A stretch of 64,000 nt of DNA from Paenibacillus campinasensis (GTDB lineage: Bacteria > Bacillota > Bacilli > Paenibacillales > Paenibacillaceae). Location: assembly GCF_002272015.1 (NCBI RefSeq), contig NZ_NPBY01000006.1, forward strand, positions 34,535 to 98,534, written 5' to 3'. Under the pieces are notes generated by a model. That model was not told the DNA's origin, ran no database searches, and saw only the letters and a list, made by a program, of their open reading frames with translations. Shown here one piece after another: positions 42,328 to 51,830 of this stretch (the first letter of the stretch is position 1; every line of letters begins with the position of its first letter). The translations under genes and the position numbers were made by a program.

Positions 42328-45114
42328 ATGGAACAAAAGCAATGGCACCAGATGAAGACGGAGGAGCTCCAGCAGGCGCTGCAGCTTGATCCGGACCAGG
42401 GCCTCACGGAAGAAGAGGCCGGGGAAAGACGCAAAACGAGCGGATACAACGAGCTGTCCGAGGGCGTGAAAATTTCTCCGGTGGCCCTCTTTTTGAATCA
42501 ATTCAAGGATTTTATGGTGTTGGTCCTCTTGGGAGCGACCTTGATCTCCGGTCTGCTGGGCGAGTACCTGGATGCCGTCACCATCGTGGCGATTATATTC
42601 ATTAACGGGATCCTCGGATTTATCCAGGAGTTCAGAGCGGAACGGTCGCTGCGGGCGCTCAAGCAGCTGTCGGCGCCGACCACGAGGGTGGTGCGGGACG
42701 GCAAGGTGATTTACATTGCAGCCCGGGAGCTCGTTCCGGGGGATGTGGTGCTGGTCGAAAGCGGCGACCGTGTTCCGGCCGATGTGCGCTGGATCGAAAC
42801 GAACAGCTGCAGCGTCGAGGAATCGGCCCTGACCGGGGAATCGATGCCGGTGAACAAGCATTCGGCCGAAATCCTTGAGGAGGATGTGCCGCTCGGGGAT
42901 CAGAAGAACATCGGTTTCATGGGGACGATGGTGACAAGGGGGACGGCCCGAGGTGTCGTCATCCGGACCGGCATGGAGACGGAGATGGGCAAAATCGCCG
43001 ATCTGATCCAAAATACGGAGTCCCAGGAAACCCCGCTGCAGCACCGGTTGGAGCAGCTTGGAAAGATTCTGATCGGCGTCTCCCTCGGCCTTACGATTCT
43101 CGTTGTTGTGGCGGGGATCCTGCATGGACAGCCGGTACCGGGCATGTTTCTTGCGGGCGTCAGCCTTGCCGTGGCGGCCATACCTGAAGGGCTGCCCGCC
43201 ATCGTGACGATCGCGCTGGCCCTCGGCGTACAGCGGATGATCAAGCGCAAGGCGATCGTGCGCAAGCTGCCATCCGTGGAGACGCTTGGCTGCGCCTCCG
43301 TAATCTGCTCGGATAAAACGGGCACGCTCACCCAGAATAAAATGACGGTCACCCGGGTGTGGCTCGGGGGGCGTACGATGGAGGTGACCGGGCAAGGCTA
43401 TGAGCCTGCCGGACAAATTCTGCTCAAAGGAAAACCGGTTGAGCTCCGTTCCGATCAGGCGCTGCGCCGCCTGCTCCAGGTCGGGGGGCTGTGCAACAAC
43501 GCCGAGATTATAGAAACGGCGCAGGAGGAAAGCCGCAGCCGCCGCAAAGGGAAGGAAGCGGAGCCGGCAGCCGTCTGGGAGCTGAAGGGGGACCCGACGG
43601 AGGGCGCGCTGCTGACGCTGGCTTCGAAGATGGGACTAACCCAGACAAGCCTGGCGAACATGTACCAGCGGGACAAGGAATTCCCGTTTGATTCCACGCG
43701 CAAGCTGATGTCCGTCATCGTCAGCCATCAGGGAGGCCGCCTGCTGTGCACAAAGGGCGCCCCGGATGTGCTGCTGGATAAATGTACGTATATATTGTGG
43801 GACGGCAATGTCGTTCCGCTGACGCCAACGCTGCGTCAAAAAGTGCTCGGCGCCAATGAGAAGATGGCCTCCGAGGCGCTGCGGGTGCTCGGACTCGCTT
43901 ACCGGGACCTGCGTCCGCATGATAGACCGGAGAGCGAGACGGAAGCGGAATGCCAGCTGATCTTTATCGGGCTCACCGGCATGATCGATCCGCCGCGCAA
44001 GGAAGTGCGCGACGCGATCTCCAAATGCCGCCGGGCAGGCATTAAGACGGTCATGATTACCGGCGACCATCGCACGACGGCCGAGGCGATTGCGGCGCAG
44101 CTGGGCATCTTGCCGCGCAACGGACTGTCGATGACCGGCCAGGAGCTGGCCCGCCTGGATGACAAGGAGCTTGACGCCAGAGTTGATCAGACCTATGTGT
44201 ACGCCCGGGTCTCGCCGGAGCACAAGCTGCGCATCGTCAAATCGCTGCAGCGCAAAGGGCATGTGGTGGCTATGACCGGCGACGGCGTCAATGATGCTCC
44301 GGCGATCAAGGCGGCCGACATCGGGATAGCGATGGGCATCACCGGCACGGATGTCAGCAAGGAAGCGTCGTCGCTCATCCTGAGCGATGACAACTTCTCC
44401 ACTATTGTGGCGGCGATCGAGGAAGGGCGGAGCATCTATGAGAATATTCGCAAATTTATCCGCTATCTGCTTGCCTCGAACGTAGGTGAAATTTTGACGA
44501 TGTTCTTTGCGATGATGATGGGACTTCCGCTGCCGCTCGCCCCGATTCAGATTCTGTGGGTGAACCTGGTGACCGACGGTTTGCCGGCGATGGCGCTCGG
44601 CGTGGATCAGCCGGAGAAGGATCTGATGGAGCAGAAGCCGCGCGGCGCCAAAGAGAACATATTTGCCAGACGTCTCGGCTGGAAAATTATTAGCCGCGGC
44701 TTCCTGATCGGACTCTGCACGCTCGGCGCGTTCTGGCTGACGCTCCGCATTGCCCCGAACGATCCGGCCCAACTGGCCAAAGCGCAGTCAGTGGCCTTTG
44801 CCACCCTTGTCATGGCGCAGCTGATTCATGTGTTTGACTGCCGCAGCTCGCGTTCGATCTTCCATCGCAACCCGCTGCAGAACAAGTCGCTGGTGCTGGC
44901 CGTCGCCTCCTCGGTGCTGCTGATGCTCGGCGTCATGTATATCGAGGCGCTTCAGCCGATCTTCAAAACGGTGCCGCTCGGCCTGAAGGAATGGGCGCTT
45001 ACCCTTGTGGCCGCAGGCATTCCTACCTTCCTGATGGGCGCTGGCAGCGTGTGGGGCGGCAGACGCAACCGCCGCCGGAGCATGATGACGAAGAGTGCAA
45101 ATATTTCGGCATAA
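42328..45114 (+). CDS. yloB: calcium-transporting P-type ATPase
   Basis: P-IIA (SERCA-type) ATPase pumping Ca2+ out of the cytosol. 928 residues with about ten membrane helices. Key motifs are the actuator TGES near residue 169, the PEGLP kink of helix M4 that contributes to the cation site, the phosphorylation motif [13 protein letters not shown] with Asp near 329, KGAPD in the nucleotide domain, and [21 protein letters not shown]. The ATG at 42328 has a strong GGAGGGAAGGGAAG upstream, so the in-frame upstream extension is discarded. In B. subtilis YloB supplies calcium handling important for spores and lies in the same place. Confidence 0.95.
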   Translation: MEQKQWHQMKTEELQQALQLDPDQGLTEEEAGERRKTSGYNELSEGVKISPVALFLNQFKDFMVLVLLGATLISGLLGEYLDAVTIVAIIFINGILGFIQEFRAERSLRALKQLSAPTTRVVRDGKVIYIAARELVPGDVVLVESGDRVPADVRWIETNSCSVEESALTGESMPVNKHSAEILEEDVPLGDQKNIGFMGTMVTRGTARGVVIRTGMETEMGKIADLIQNTESQETPLQHRLEQLGKILIGVSLGLTILVVVAGILHGQPVPGMFLAGVSLAVAAIPEGLPAIVTIALALGVQRMIKRKAIVRKLPSVETLGCASVICSDKTGTLTQNKMTVTRVWLGGRTMEVTGQGYEPAGQILLKGKPVELRSDQALRRLLQVGGLCNNAEIIETAQEESRSRRKGKEAEPAAVWELKGDPTEGALLTLASKMGLTQTSLANMYQRDKEFPFDSTRKLMSVIVSHQGGRLLCTKGAPDVLLDKCTYILWDGNVVPLTPTLRQKVLGANEKMASEALRVLGLAYRDLRPHDRPESETEAECQLIFIGLTGMIDPPRKEVRDAISKCRRAGIKTVMITGDHRTTAEAIAAQLGILPRNGLSMTGQELARLDDKELDARVDQTYVYARVSPEHKLRIVKSLQRKGHVVAMTGDGVNDAPAIKAADIGIAMGITGTDVSKEASSLILSDDNFSTIVAAIEEGRSIYENIRKFIRYLLASNVGEILTMFFAMMMGLPLPLAPIQILWVNLVTDGLPAMALGVDQPEKDLMEQKPRGAKENIFARRLGWKIISRGFLIGLCTLGAFWLTLRIAPNDPAQLAKAQSVAFATLVMAQLIHVFDCRSSRSIFHRNPLQNKSLVLAVASSVLLMLGVMYIEALQPIFKTVPLGLKEWALTLVAAGIPTFLMGAGSVWGGRRNRRRSMMTKSANISA

Positions 45115-45120
45115 AATGAA

Positions 45121-45150
45121 TTGGATGTCCACTCGAATCTGCGGTATGCT
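45121..45150 (+). promoter_or_regulatory. candidate promoter of dapF
   Basis: TTGGAT (45121-45126), an 18-base spacer and TATGCT (45145-45150), immediately after the yloB stop. Confidence 0.45.
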
Positions 45151-45189
45151 AAGTCCATAAGCAGCAACCGCAGAGGAGATGGATGTAGG

Positions 45190-46026
45190 ATGGAATTTAC
45201 GAAAATGCATGGCTTGGGCAATGACTTTGTCGTTGTTTACGGTGAGAAGGAGCTTCCGCAGAATGCCTCCGACCTGGCTGTGAAATTATGCAATCGATTC
45301 TTCGGCATCGGTGCCGATGGGCTTGTCTATATATTGCCTTCCGAGAAGGCGGATTTCATGATGCGAATTATGAACTCGGACGGCTCCGAGGCGGAGCAGT
45401 GCGGCAACGCCATCCGCTGTGTCGCGAAGTACGTCTATGATCACGGGTTGACCACCCGCGAGGAGATTACAATCGAGACGATTGGCGCAGGGGTGCAGAA
45501 GCTGCAGCTGACCGTCAGCGGCGGCAAGGTAAGCAGCGTGCGCGTGGACATGGGCGAGCCGGTTCTCGATGGGCTGAGCGTGCCGACTACGGTGGATGCG
45601 AATCCTGTCGTCGACCATCCGGTCGAGGTGGACGGACGCGAATTCCGCTTTACCGCGGTTTCGATGGGCAACCCGCACTGTGTGATCTACGTTGACGATG
45701 CCGTCAACTTCGATCTGGCTGCGTGGGGGCCGAAGCTGGAGGTTCATCCGTTGTTCCCGAAGAAGATCAACGTGGAATTTGCGACGGTGAACGCGAAGGA
45801 CCAGGTGGACATGCGGGTATGGGAGCGCGGAGCGGGGCCGACGCTGGCCTGCGGTACAGGCGCTTGCGCAACGCTGGTATCTTCCGTTCTGAACGGGAAG
45901 ACGGATCGCTCGGCCACGATCTCGCTAAAGGGCGGGGATCTGTTCATCGAGTGGGACGAAAGCGACAATCACGTGTACATGACAGGGCCGGCTGAAATCG
46001 TATATAAAGGTACGGTAGCTGAGTAG
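45190..46026 (+). CDS. dapF: diaminopimelate epimerase
   Basis: Converts LL- to meso-diaminopimelate for lysine and peptidoglycan. 278 residues with the two catalytic cysteines: Cys71 in EQCGNAIRC and Cys221 in ACGTGAC. The conserved N-terminal MEFTKMHGLGNDFVV confirms the start, and GAGGAGATGG lies upstream. The open frame extends back to 45121 but without a start signal. It is not part of this block in B. subtilis, so it and the next gene are an insertion relative to that order. Confidence 0.97.
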   Translation: MEFTKMHGLGNDFVVVYGEKELPQNASDLAVKLCNRFFGIGADGLVYILPSEKADFMMRIMNSDGSEAEQCGNAIRCVAKYVYDHGLTTREEITIETIGAGVQKLQLTVSGGKVSSVRVDMGEPVLDGLSVPTTVDANPVVDHPVEVDGREFRFTAVSMGNPHCVIYVDDAVNFDLAAWGPKLEVHPLFPKKINVEFATVNAKDQVDMRVWERGAGPTLACGTGACATLVSSVLNGKTDRSATISLKGGDLFIEWDESDNHVYMTGPAEIVYKGTVAE

Positions 46027-46061
46027 AACGTGCCTTGCACGACATTTGTATAGAAGTCTTT

Positions 46062-46145
46062 CCTCGGCGTTGACGAGGATCGGCTCCCAAGCATGAGACA
46101 GGGGTCTCGCACCTCGCGCTGTTCTCATTCAGACAGGAGCGATCC
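46062..46145 (+). ncRNA. structured leader RNA upstream of the methionine gene (class not recognised)
   Basis: Hairpin CCTCG-7nt-CGAGG (46062-46078), then a long rod: ATCG(G)CTCC (46079-46087) pairs with GGAGCGAT (46136-46143), enclosing ATGAGA(CAG) / (CTGT)TCTCAT and a GGT / ACC tip. An alternative stem GAGAC-AGGG-GTCTC (46095-46108) is incompatible with the inner rod. A terminator follows. None of the S-box, T-box, B12 or THF signatures could be found. It may instead be only the 3' end of the dapF transcript. Confidence 0.4.
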
Positions 46146-46150
46146 ATCAG

Positions 46151-46180
46151 GGCAGCTTCCGGGGAAGGGCTTCTTTTTCG
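46151..46180 (+). terminator. terminator downstream of dapF / in the methionine gene leader
   Basis: GCAGCTTCC-GGGG-AAGGGCTTC imperfect hairpin followed by TTTTTC. A weaker GC-rich block ending in TTTTTT lies near 46230-46245. A TATGAT at 46291-46296 could be a -10, but no -35 fits. Confidence 0.55.
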
Positions 46181-46334
46181 TTATCGGTGGTTTCGGATCA
46201 TGGGTGGAAAAGGCCTCAAGCAGGAGGGGAGCAGGCTTCGGTTTTTTCGCGTCCGAACTCGCTTTTGTCCCTTTATCTTTGGGAAGGTTTTATGATACAT
46301 TATTGAAAATAACAATCAGTTGGAGGGGAATGCA

Positions 46335-48215
46335 GTGAAACCGGATCTGCGACAGGCATTGGAGAAAGAGGTACTGGTCGGCGACGGCGCGATGGGTACC
46401 TATTTGTATCAGCAAGGCTTCCCCGTCGGAATTTCTTATGAAGAGCTGAATCTGACCTCCCCGGAGGTCATCAGAAATGTTCATCGCCAATATATCGAAG
46501 CGGGGGCCCGGGTGATTGAGACGAACACCTTCTCCGCCAATTACGATAAATTGTCCAAATACGGTCTGGAATCCAAAGTGGCTGAAATTAACCGGGCCGG
46601 TGCCATGATTGCGCGCGAGGCAGCGGGCGAGCAGGTCTACGTCGTCGGCGCAATAGGCTCGATTCGCGCCGGGCGGCGGCGGGATCTGTCTTCATCGGAG
46701 CTGAAGCGGTATTTCGAACAGCAGCTGGACGTGCTGCTGTCGGAAGGGGTTGACGGCATTCTGCTCGAAACCTTCTATGATGTGGAAGAAATTCAGCTAG
46801 CTTTGAAGGAGATGCGCCGGCTGAGCAGCCTGCCGGTCATCTGTCAATTTGCTGTCGAGGATGTGGCGCGCACGCTGGACGGGTATACGATGCCGGAAGC
46901 TTGCCGTATACTCAGTGATGAGGGCGCAGATGTTATCGGATTCAACTGCCGCACTGGGCCTAACGGCATCAAGCGCGCTTTGGAGACGCTGGAAGGGGAA
47001 CTGAATCTTCCGGCTTCGGTCTTTCCGAATGCCGGGATCGCCGATTACGTGGACGGGGAGTACCGCTATGGTGCCAGCCCTTCCTATTTCGGTAGCACGG
47101 CTGTTCCTTTTGCCGATCTGGGCGCCAGAATTATCGGCGGATGCTGCGGAACGACGCCGGCGCATATTTCGGAGATTGCCAAGGCGCTGTCCGGCTATAC
47201 GCCTGTGCCGCTGCCGAAGCGGGATGAAGCTATTCCATCGCGAATTGTGGTACAGGAGCCGGGTTCAAGCGATGCCTCAAGGGGCGATGACCTGAATCAG
47301 AGCCCGAGCCTGGTGGATCTGGTCAAGGAGCGCCATACGGTCATCGTGGAGCTTGATCCGCCGCGCGACCTGGACATCACGAAGTTCATGAAGGGGGCAG
47401 AAGCGCTCAAAAAGGCCGGGGCCGATGCGCTGACGCTGGCGGACAACTCGCTGGCCGTCACCCGGATGAGCAACATGGCGCTTGGCCATCTGGTGCAGGA
47501 GCGGGTAGGGCTGCGGCCGCTTATTCACATTGCTTGCCGGGACCGGAATCTGATCGGCACCCAGTCTCATATGATGGGCTTTGATGCGCTTGGCATCGAC
47601 CATGTGCTGGCTGTCACCGGCGATCCGGCACGGTTCGGCGATCTGCCGGGGGCAAGCTCGGTGTATGATATGACATCGTTTGAGATCATTCGGATGATCA
47701 AGCAGCTGAACGAAGGGATCGCCTTCTCCGGCAAGCCGCTCAAGCAGAAAGCGAAGTTCGTGGTTGGCGCTGCATTTAATCCGAATGTGAAGCATCTGGA
47801 CAAGGCGGTTCAGCGGCTGGAGAAGAAGATTGCCTCTGGCGCGGACTACATTATGACCCAGCCCGTATATGATCCGGAGCTGATCGTGAAGCTGAAGGAA
47901 GCGACCGCGCATCTGGATATTCCGATCTTTATCGGCATCATGCCGCTGGCCAGCGGCCGCAACGCCGAATATCTTCATAACGAGGTGCCGGGCATTCAGC
48001 TGTCGGACGCCGTCCGTGAGCGCATGGCCGGGCTTGAAGGCGCTGAAGGCCGGGCGATGGGGGTTCAGATCGGCCAGGAGCTGCTGGAGGTAGCAATGGA
48101 GCATTTTAACGGTATTTATTTGATGACGCCGTTCATGTTCTATGAGATGAGTGTACAGTTGATGGAGCATGTATGGGAGAAGTCGGGAAGGCCGACCCCC
48201 CACTTGTTTCATTAA
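46335..48215 (+). CDS. yitJ: bifunctional homocysteine S-methyltransferase / methylenetetrahydrofolate reductase
   Basis: Fusion joining two steps of methionine synthesis. Residues 1 to about 300 are a zinc-dependent homocysteine methyltransferase with VGDGAMGTYL, ETNTF, GFNCRTGP and the late cysteine pair in IGGCCGTTPAHI. From about residue 325 to the end is a MetF-type reductase with VIVELDPPRDLD, DALTLADNS, GDPARFGDLPGA and YIMTQPVYDPE. GTG at 46335 is the start, with GGAGGGG six bases upstream. In B. subtilis yitJ is controlled by a SAM riboswitch; here no S-box is seen, but another structured leader with a terminator is present. Confidence 0.93.
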   Translation: MKPDLRQALEKEVLVGDGAMGTYLYQQGFPVGISYEELNLTSPEVIRNVHRQYIEAGARVIETNTFSANYDKLSKYGLESKVAEINRAGAMIAREAAGEQVYVVGAIGSIRAGRRRDLSSSELKRYFEQQLDVLLSEGVDGILLETFYDVEEIQLALKEMRRLSSLPVICQFAVEDVARTLDGYTMPEACRILSDEGADVIGFNCRTGPNGIKRALETLEGELNLPASVFPNAGIADYVDGEYRYGASPSYFGSTAVPFADLGARIIGGCCGTTPAHISEIAKALSGYTPVPLPKRDEAIPSRIVVQEPGSSDASRGDDLNQSPSLVDLVKERHTVIVELDPPRDLDITKFMKGAEALKKAGADALTLADNSLAVTRMSNMALGHLVQERVGLRPLIHIACRDRNLIGTQSHMMGFDALGIDHVLAVTGDPARFGDLPGASSVYDMTSFEIIRMIKQLNEGIAFSGKPLKQKAKFVVGAAFNPNVKHLDKAVQRLEKKIASGADYIMTQPVYDPELIVKLKEATAHLDIPIFIGIMPLASGRNAEYLHNEVPGIQLSDAVRERMAGLEGAEGRAMGVQIGQELLEVAMEHFNGIYLMTPFMFYEMSVQLMEHVWEKSGRPTPHLFH

Positions 48216-48254
48216 TAATTTTCAATTACAATAGTGTAATGGATGTGATTTCCG

Positions 48255-49145
48255 ATGTCATTGAGCATGACCGGATATGGCCAGTCCGTTATCGATTTTC
48301 AGGGCTATAGCGTGTCGTTTGAGGTGAAGTCTGTCAATCACAGATACTGTGAGGTTGTGTTCCGGATGCCCCGTGAATGGACATGCTTCGAGGACAGCTT
48401 CAGAAGGGCTGTTCAGTCCAGAATCGGGCGCGGTCGGGTGGATGTATTTATTAACAGGGAGCACAGCGGCGACAACGCCGATGCGGTGCTGAACCACGCC
48501 CGGGTCAAGGCCTATCTGCAGGCCGCCGAGGAGCTGAAAGCCTACGGTATCGAGGGAAGTCTGACGGCGAAGGATATTTTGTCGCTGCCCGACATTCTGG
48601 TCAGTCCAAGAGGCAGCCTGCCGATGGACGACAACGGCCAGGAAGCGTGGGAGAAGGCGCTGCTGGGCGGGCTGAACGAGGCGCTTGACGGACTGCTGCA
48701 GATGCGAAGCAGGGAAGGGGCGTTTCTGGCCGCGGATATCGAGCACAGGCTTGAACGCATTGAGGCGCTGCACCGTGAGATGACAGAGCTTGCACCGACG
48801 GTTCCGGAGGAATACCGGAAGCGTCTGCGACAGCGTATCGAGGCGCTGGATGACGGGTCACTGGCTGTAGATGAACATATATTTGGAATGGAAGTGGCTT
48901 TGTTTGCCGAACGCTCCAATGTTGACGAGGAGCTCACGCGTCTTCGGAGCCATCTGGAGCAGAGCAGGAAGCTGCTTCACCATGAAGGACCTGTCGGCCG
49001 AAAGCTGGATTTTCTAATTCAGGAAATGAACAGGGAAGTCAATACGATTGGATCGAAAGCCAATCATCTGACTCTGGTAAACCGTGTTGTCGAAATGAAA
49101 GCGGAACTGGAGAAGATTCGTGAACAAGCCGCCAACGTGGAATGA
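48255..49145 (+). CDS. yloC: YicC family endoribonuclease (YloC)
   Basis: A 296-residue cytoplasmic protein of the YicC family, recently shown in other bacteria to be an endoribonuclease. The N-terminal SMTGYGQS and FEVKSVNHRY(C)E(V) are diagnostic (residues 4-40), and the C-terminal GRKLDFLIQEMNREVNTIGSK (about 253-273) is the other family block. The ribosome binding site is weak (GGATGTGA). First gene of the yloC-remA-gmk group. Confidence 0.94.
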   Translation: MSLSMTGYGQSVIDFQGYSVSFEVKSVNHRYCEVVFRMPREWTCFEDSFRRAVQSRIGRGRVDVFINREHSGDNADAVLNHARVKAYLQAAEELKAYGIEGSLTAKDILSLPDILVSPRGSLPMDDNGQEAWEKALLGGLNEALDGLLQMRSREGAFLAADIEHRLERIEALHREMTELAPTVPEEYRKRLRQRIEALDDGSLAVDEHIFGMEVALFAERSNVDEELTRLRSHLEQSRKLLHHEGPVGRKLDFLIQEMNREVNTIGSKANHLTLVNRVVEMKAELEKIREQAANVE

Positions 49146-49197
49146 GCTCGGCTTGAATCGGCAATAGAGTCAAATGTATAGGGGGAACAACCGCAAA

Positions 49198-49458
49198 ATG
49201 GCAATCAAACTCATTAATATTGGCTTCGGAAATATCGTATCGGCCAACCGAATCATTTCTATCGTGAGCCCGGAGTCGGCTCCGATCAAACGGATTATTC
49301 AAGAAGCACGAGATCGTCATATGCTGATTGATGCTACATATGGCCGCAGGACTAGAGCTGTTATTATCACCGATAGCGATCATGTGATTTTATCGGCGGT
49401 ACAGCCTGAGACGGTAGCACACCGTCTGTCCAGCAAAGATGACGACAACGACGAATAG
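49198..49458 (+). CDS. remA: RemA (YlzA), extracellular matrix regulator (DUF370)
   Basis: An 86-residue DNA-binding protein that in B. subtilis forms ring-like oligomers and activates biofilm matrix and osmoprotection genes. The family sequence begins [14 protein letters not shown] and contains [13 protein letters not shown] and [13 protein letters not shown]. The ATG at 49198 has GGGGGA upstream; the earlier in-frame ATG adds unconserved residues. The last residues are acidic (KDDDNDE). Confidence 0.96.
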   Translation: MAIKLINIGFGNIVSANRIISIVSPESAPIKRIIQEARDRHMLIDATYGRRTRAVIITDSDHVILSAVQPETVAHRLSSKDDDNDE

Positions 49459-49471
49459 AATGAGGAGTATT

Positions 49472-50044
49472 ATGTCTAAGGGATTATTGATTGTATTGTC
49501 CGGTCCGTCCGGAGTTGGTAAAGGAACCGTATGCACGGCGCTGCGCAGCCAGGTTCCGGATCTGGTGTATTCTGTATCGGCCACGACGCGTTCTCCGCGT
49601 GCGGGGGAAGTGGATGGCGTCAACTACTTCTTCAAGACGCGCGAGCAGTTCCTTGAGATGATCGAACATGATCAGCTGCTGGAATATGCTGAATATGTCG
49701 GGAACTATTACGGAACTCCCCGTGATTTTGTGGAGAAGACGCTGGCTGAGGGCAAGGATATTATTCTGGAGATTGAGGTTCAAGGAGCACTGAAGGTGAA
49801 GGAGAAGTTTCCGGATGGAATCTTTGTATTCCTGATGCCGCCGTCTCTGGATGAACTGAAAGACCGGATCAAGGGCCGCGGAACAGAGAGCCAGGATACG
49901 ATTGACCACCGGATGTCCGTCGCGGTTGACGAAATCAATCTGCTGCAGCATTATGATTATGCGGTAGTGAATGACAAGATTGAGCTGGCTTGTGAACGAA
50001 TACAATCGATTATTACAGCCGAACATTGTAAAATAAGAAAGTAA
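49472..50044 (+). CDS. gmk: guanylate kinase
   Basis: Phosphorylates GMP to GDP with ATP. 190 residues with the P-loop GPSGVGKGT (residues 10-18), the GMP-binding [17 protein letters not shown], and the lid with [10 protein letters not shown]. The start at 49472 has GAGGAG upstream and follows remA by 13 bases. Shared position with B. subtilis (remA-gmk-rpoZ). Confidence 0.97.
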   Translation: MSKGLLIVLSGPSGVGKGTVCTALRSQVPDLVYSVSATTRSPRAGEVDGVNYFFKTREQFLEMIEHDQLLEYAEYVGNYYGTPRDFVEKTLAEGKDIILEIEVQGALKVKEKFPDGIFVFLMPPSLDELKDRIKGRGTESQDTIDHRMSVAVDEINLLQHYDYAVVNDKIELACERIQSIITAEHCKIRK

Positions 50045-50236
50045 CCGCCGCTGACCATGTGCAGGGTGAGGTTTTTTTGTGGGTTAAAGAAAGCATGCTT
50101 CTCAAGAAGGAGCTGCGCTTTCTTTAATCGCAAGGTAACTTCGGTGTTAGGCGGTTTTGTTTTCCCTTACTTGGAATGAATGGACCTACCCCTCTCACAA
50201 CGGGGACTTTAAGTATGATGAAAGAGGTGCTGTACT

Positions 50237-50437
50237 GTGTTATACCCTTCCATTGATGAAATGATGAACAAGGTTGACAGTAAATACTCGCTGGTTGTGG
50301 CTGCATCCCGCCGCGCGCGCCAGCTGCGTGAAGGGGCTCCGAGCGAACTGGAGGATCCGAAGTCTCACAAATTCGTAGGCGTTGCGCTTGAGGAGATTTA
50401 CGGCGACTACATCAAGGTTGAACGGGGAGAAGCGTAA
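50237..50437 (+). CDS. rpoZ: RNA polymerase omega subunit
   Basis: A 66-residue subunit that binds the beta-prime C-terminus and helps core assembly. Conserved blocks are YPSIDEMM(N)KVDSKYSLVV, AASRRARQL and KSHKFVGVALEEI. The GTG at 50237 is the start, with AAAGAGGTG eight bases upstream. Between gmk and rpoZ (192 bases) there is an imperfect AAAGAAAGC / GCGCTTTCTTT stem (50086-50122) but no clear terminator. Confidence 0.95.
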   Translation: MLYPSIDEMMNKVDSKYSLVVAASRRARQLREGAPSELEDPKSHKFVGVALEEIYGDYIKVERGEA

Positions 50438-50480
50438 GCTTCCCCGATAGCTGAATAGGACGCTTGTATAAGCACAATGT

Positions 50481-50507
50481 GACAACCGAAAGGTTGTTAT
50501 TTTTTTG
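50481..50507 (+). terminator. rpoZ terminator (possibly partial)
   Basis: ACAACC-GAAA-GGTTGT hairpin followed by TATTTTTTT. The stem is short, so some readthrough into coaBC is likely. Confidence 0.7.
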
Positions 50508-50567
50508 AATTGAAGTTGTTTGGTATAGGACGGCAAGCTTGTTACGAACGAAAGCGGGGGATAGTTC

Positions 50568-51830
50568 ATGTTAAGCGGAAAAGTGATCGTGGTTGGCGTT
50601 ACTGGCGGCATTGCTGCCTATAAAGCGGCGACGTTATGCAGCAGGCTCGTCCAGAGAGGGGCGGATGTTCATGTCATCATGACGGAATCCGCGAAACAGT
50701 TCATCACAGAGCTGACGCTGCAAACTTTAACGAAAAACCCTGTATACAGCGATACATTTGATGAGAGAGATCCTGCGGTTGTCTCGCATATTCATCTGGC
50801 GGATATGGCCGACCTCGTGCTTGTAGCCCCTGCTACAGCCAATGTGATTGCCAAAATGGCCCATGGCCTCGCGGACGACATGCTGACGACGACATTGCTG
50901 GCTACAACAGCTCCAGTAATGATCTCGCCTGCGATGAATGTGCATATGTACACCCATCCGGCTGTCATGGCGAATATGGAGACGCTGGTATCCCGGGGCG
51001 TGCAGATGATTGAACCTGGCGATGGCCTGCTGGCCTGCGGCTATGTAGGAAAAGGCCGGATGGAAGAGCCTGAGACGATTGTTGAGGTTGTGGAGCAGTT
51101 TTTCAGGGACCGGGAGACGAGCCTGCAGGCCGACCAGGACGCTGTGGGAGCGCTCAACGCGGCATCTTCTGACATATTGAAAGGTAAAAAAGTGGTTGTA
51201 ACCGCAGGAGGGACGATGGAGCGGATCGACCCGGTGCGTTATATCACCAACGATTCCTCCGGCAAAATGGGGTTTGCTATCGCCAAAGCGGCCCAAGCGC
51301 TGGGCGCTGATGTTCATCTGATCGCCGGCCATACCGATGAGCCGCCTCCGCAGGGGATCTCCGCCGAACAGGTGGAGTCTGCCGAGGAGATGTATCAGGC
51401 GGTGCTGCGCGTCTTTGACGACAGCGATATTGTGATTAAGTCGGCTGCCGTAGCCGATTACCGGCCTGCGCAAGTAGCTACGTCAAAAATTAAAAAGCGC
51501 GGGGATACGATGACGCTTGAGCTGGTCAAGACGACAGACATTCTGGAGAGCCTCGGCCAACGCAAAAGCTCTCAGTATCTGATCGGCTTCGCCGCCGAGA
51601 CAGATTCGCTCGAGCAACATGCCAAGGATAAGCTGAAGCGCAAAAACTGTGATCTTATCGTAGCCAATGATGTGACAGCAGCGGGGGCGGGCTTCGGTAC
51701 GGATACGAACCAGGTTCATATCTATGACGCGGAAGGTCTTGTGCTTGAGCTGCCGCTGATGTCCAAGGAGGAAGTTGCCCGCAGGCTGCTGCTGCTCGCC
51801 GCCGAGCGGATATCCGGGAGGTCTGTCTGA
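50568..51830 (+). CDS. coaBC: bifunctional phosphopantothenoylcysteine decarboxylase / phosphopantothenate-cysteine ligase
   Basis: Two successive steps of coenzyme A synthesis in one 420-residue protein. The FMN-dependent CoaC half (1 to about 185) has VVGVTGGIAAYKA, the HxHLA motif (HIHLADMADLV), PATANV, PAMNVHMY and the redox CGYVGKGR. The CoaB half (about 195-420) has VTAGGTMERIDPVRYITN and the IKSAAVADYRP and KKRG(D) blocks. GGGGGATAG precedes the ATG. Its stop overlaps the priA start by one base. Confidence 0.96.
   Translation: MLSGKVIVVGVTGGIAAYKAATLCSRLVQRGADVHVIMTESAKQFITELTLQTLTKNPVYSDTFDERDPAVVSHIHLADMADLVLVAPATANVIAKMAHGLADDMLTTTLLATTAPVMISPAMNVHMYTHPAVMANMETLVSRGVQMIEPGDGLLACGYVGKGRMEEPETIVEVVEQFFRDRETSLQADQDAVGALNAASSDILKGKKVVVTAGGTMERIDPVRYITNDSSGKMGFAIAKAAQALGADVHLIAGHTDEPPPQGISAEQVESAEEMYQAVLRVFDDSDIVIKSAAVADYRPAQVATSKIKKRGDTMTLELVKTTDILESLGQRKSSQYLIGFAAETDSLEQHAKDKLKRKNCDLIVANDVTAAGAGFGTDTNQVHIYDAEGLVLELPLMSKEEVARRLLLLAAERISGRSV

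Noticed and set aside
42286..44772. Long open frames antisense to yloB (376 and 378 residues)
   Set aside because: GC-rich codon use leaves the opposite strand open; no RBS, no motifs.
46027..46334. SAM (S-box) riboswitch before the methionine gene
   Set aside because: None of the conserved S-box core segments could be found; only generic hairpins and a terminator were seen.
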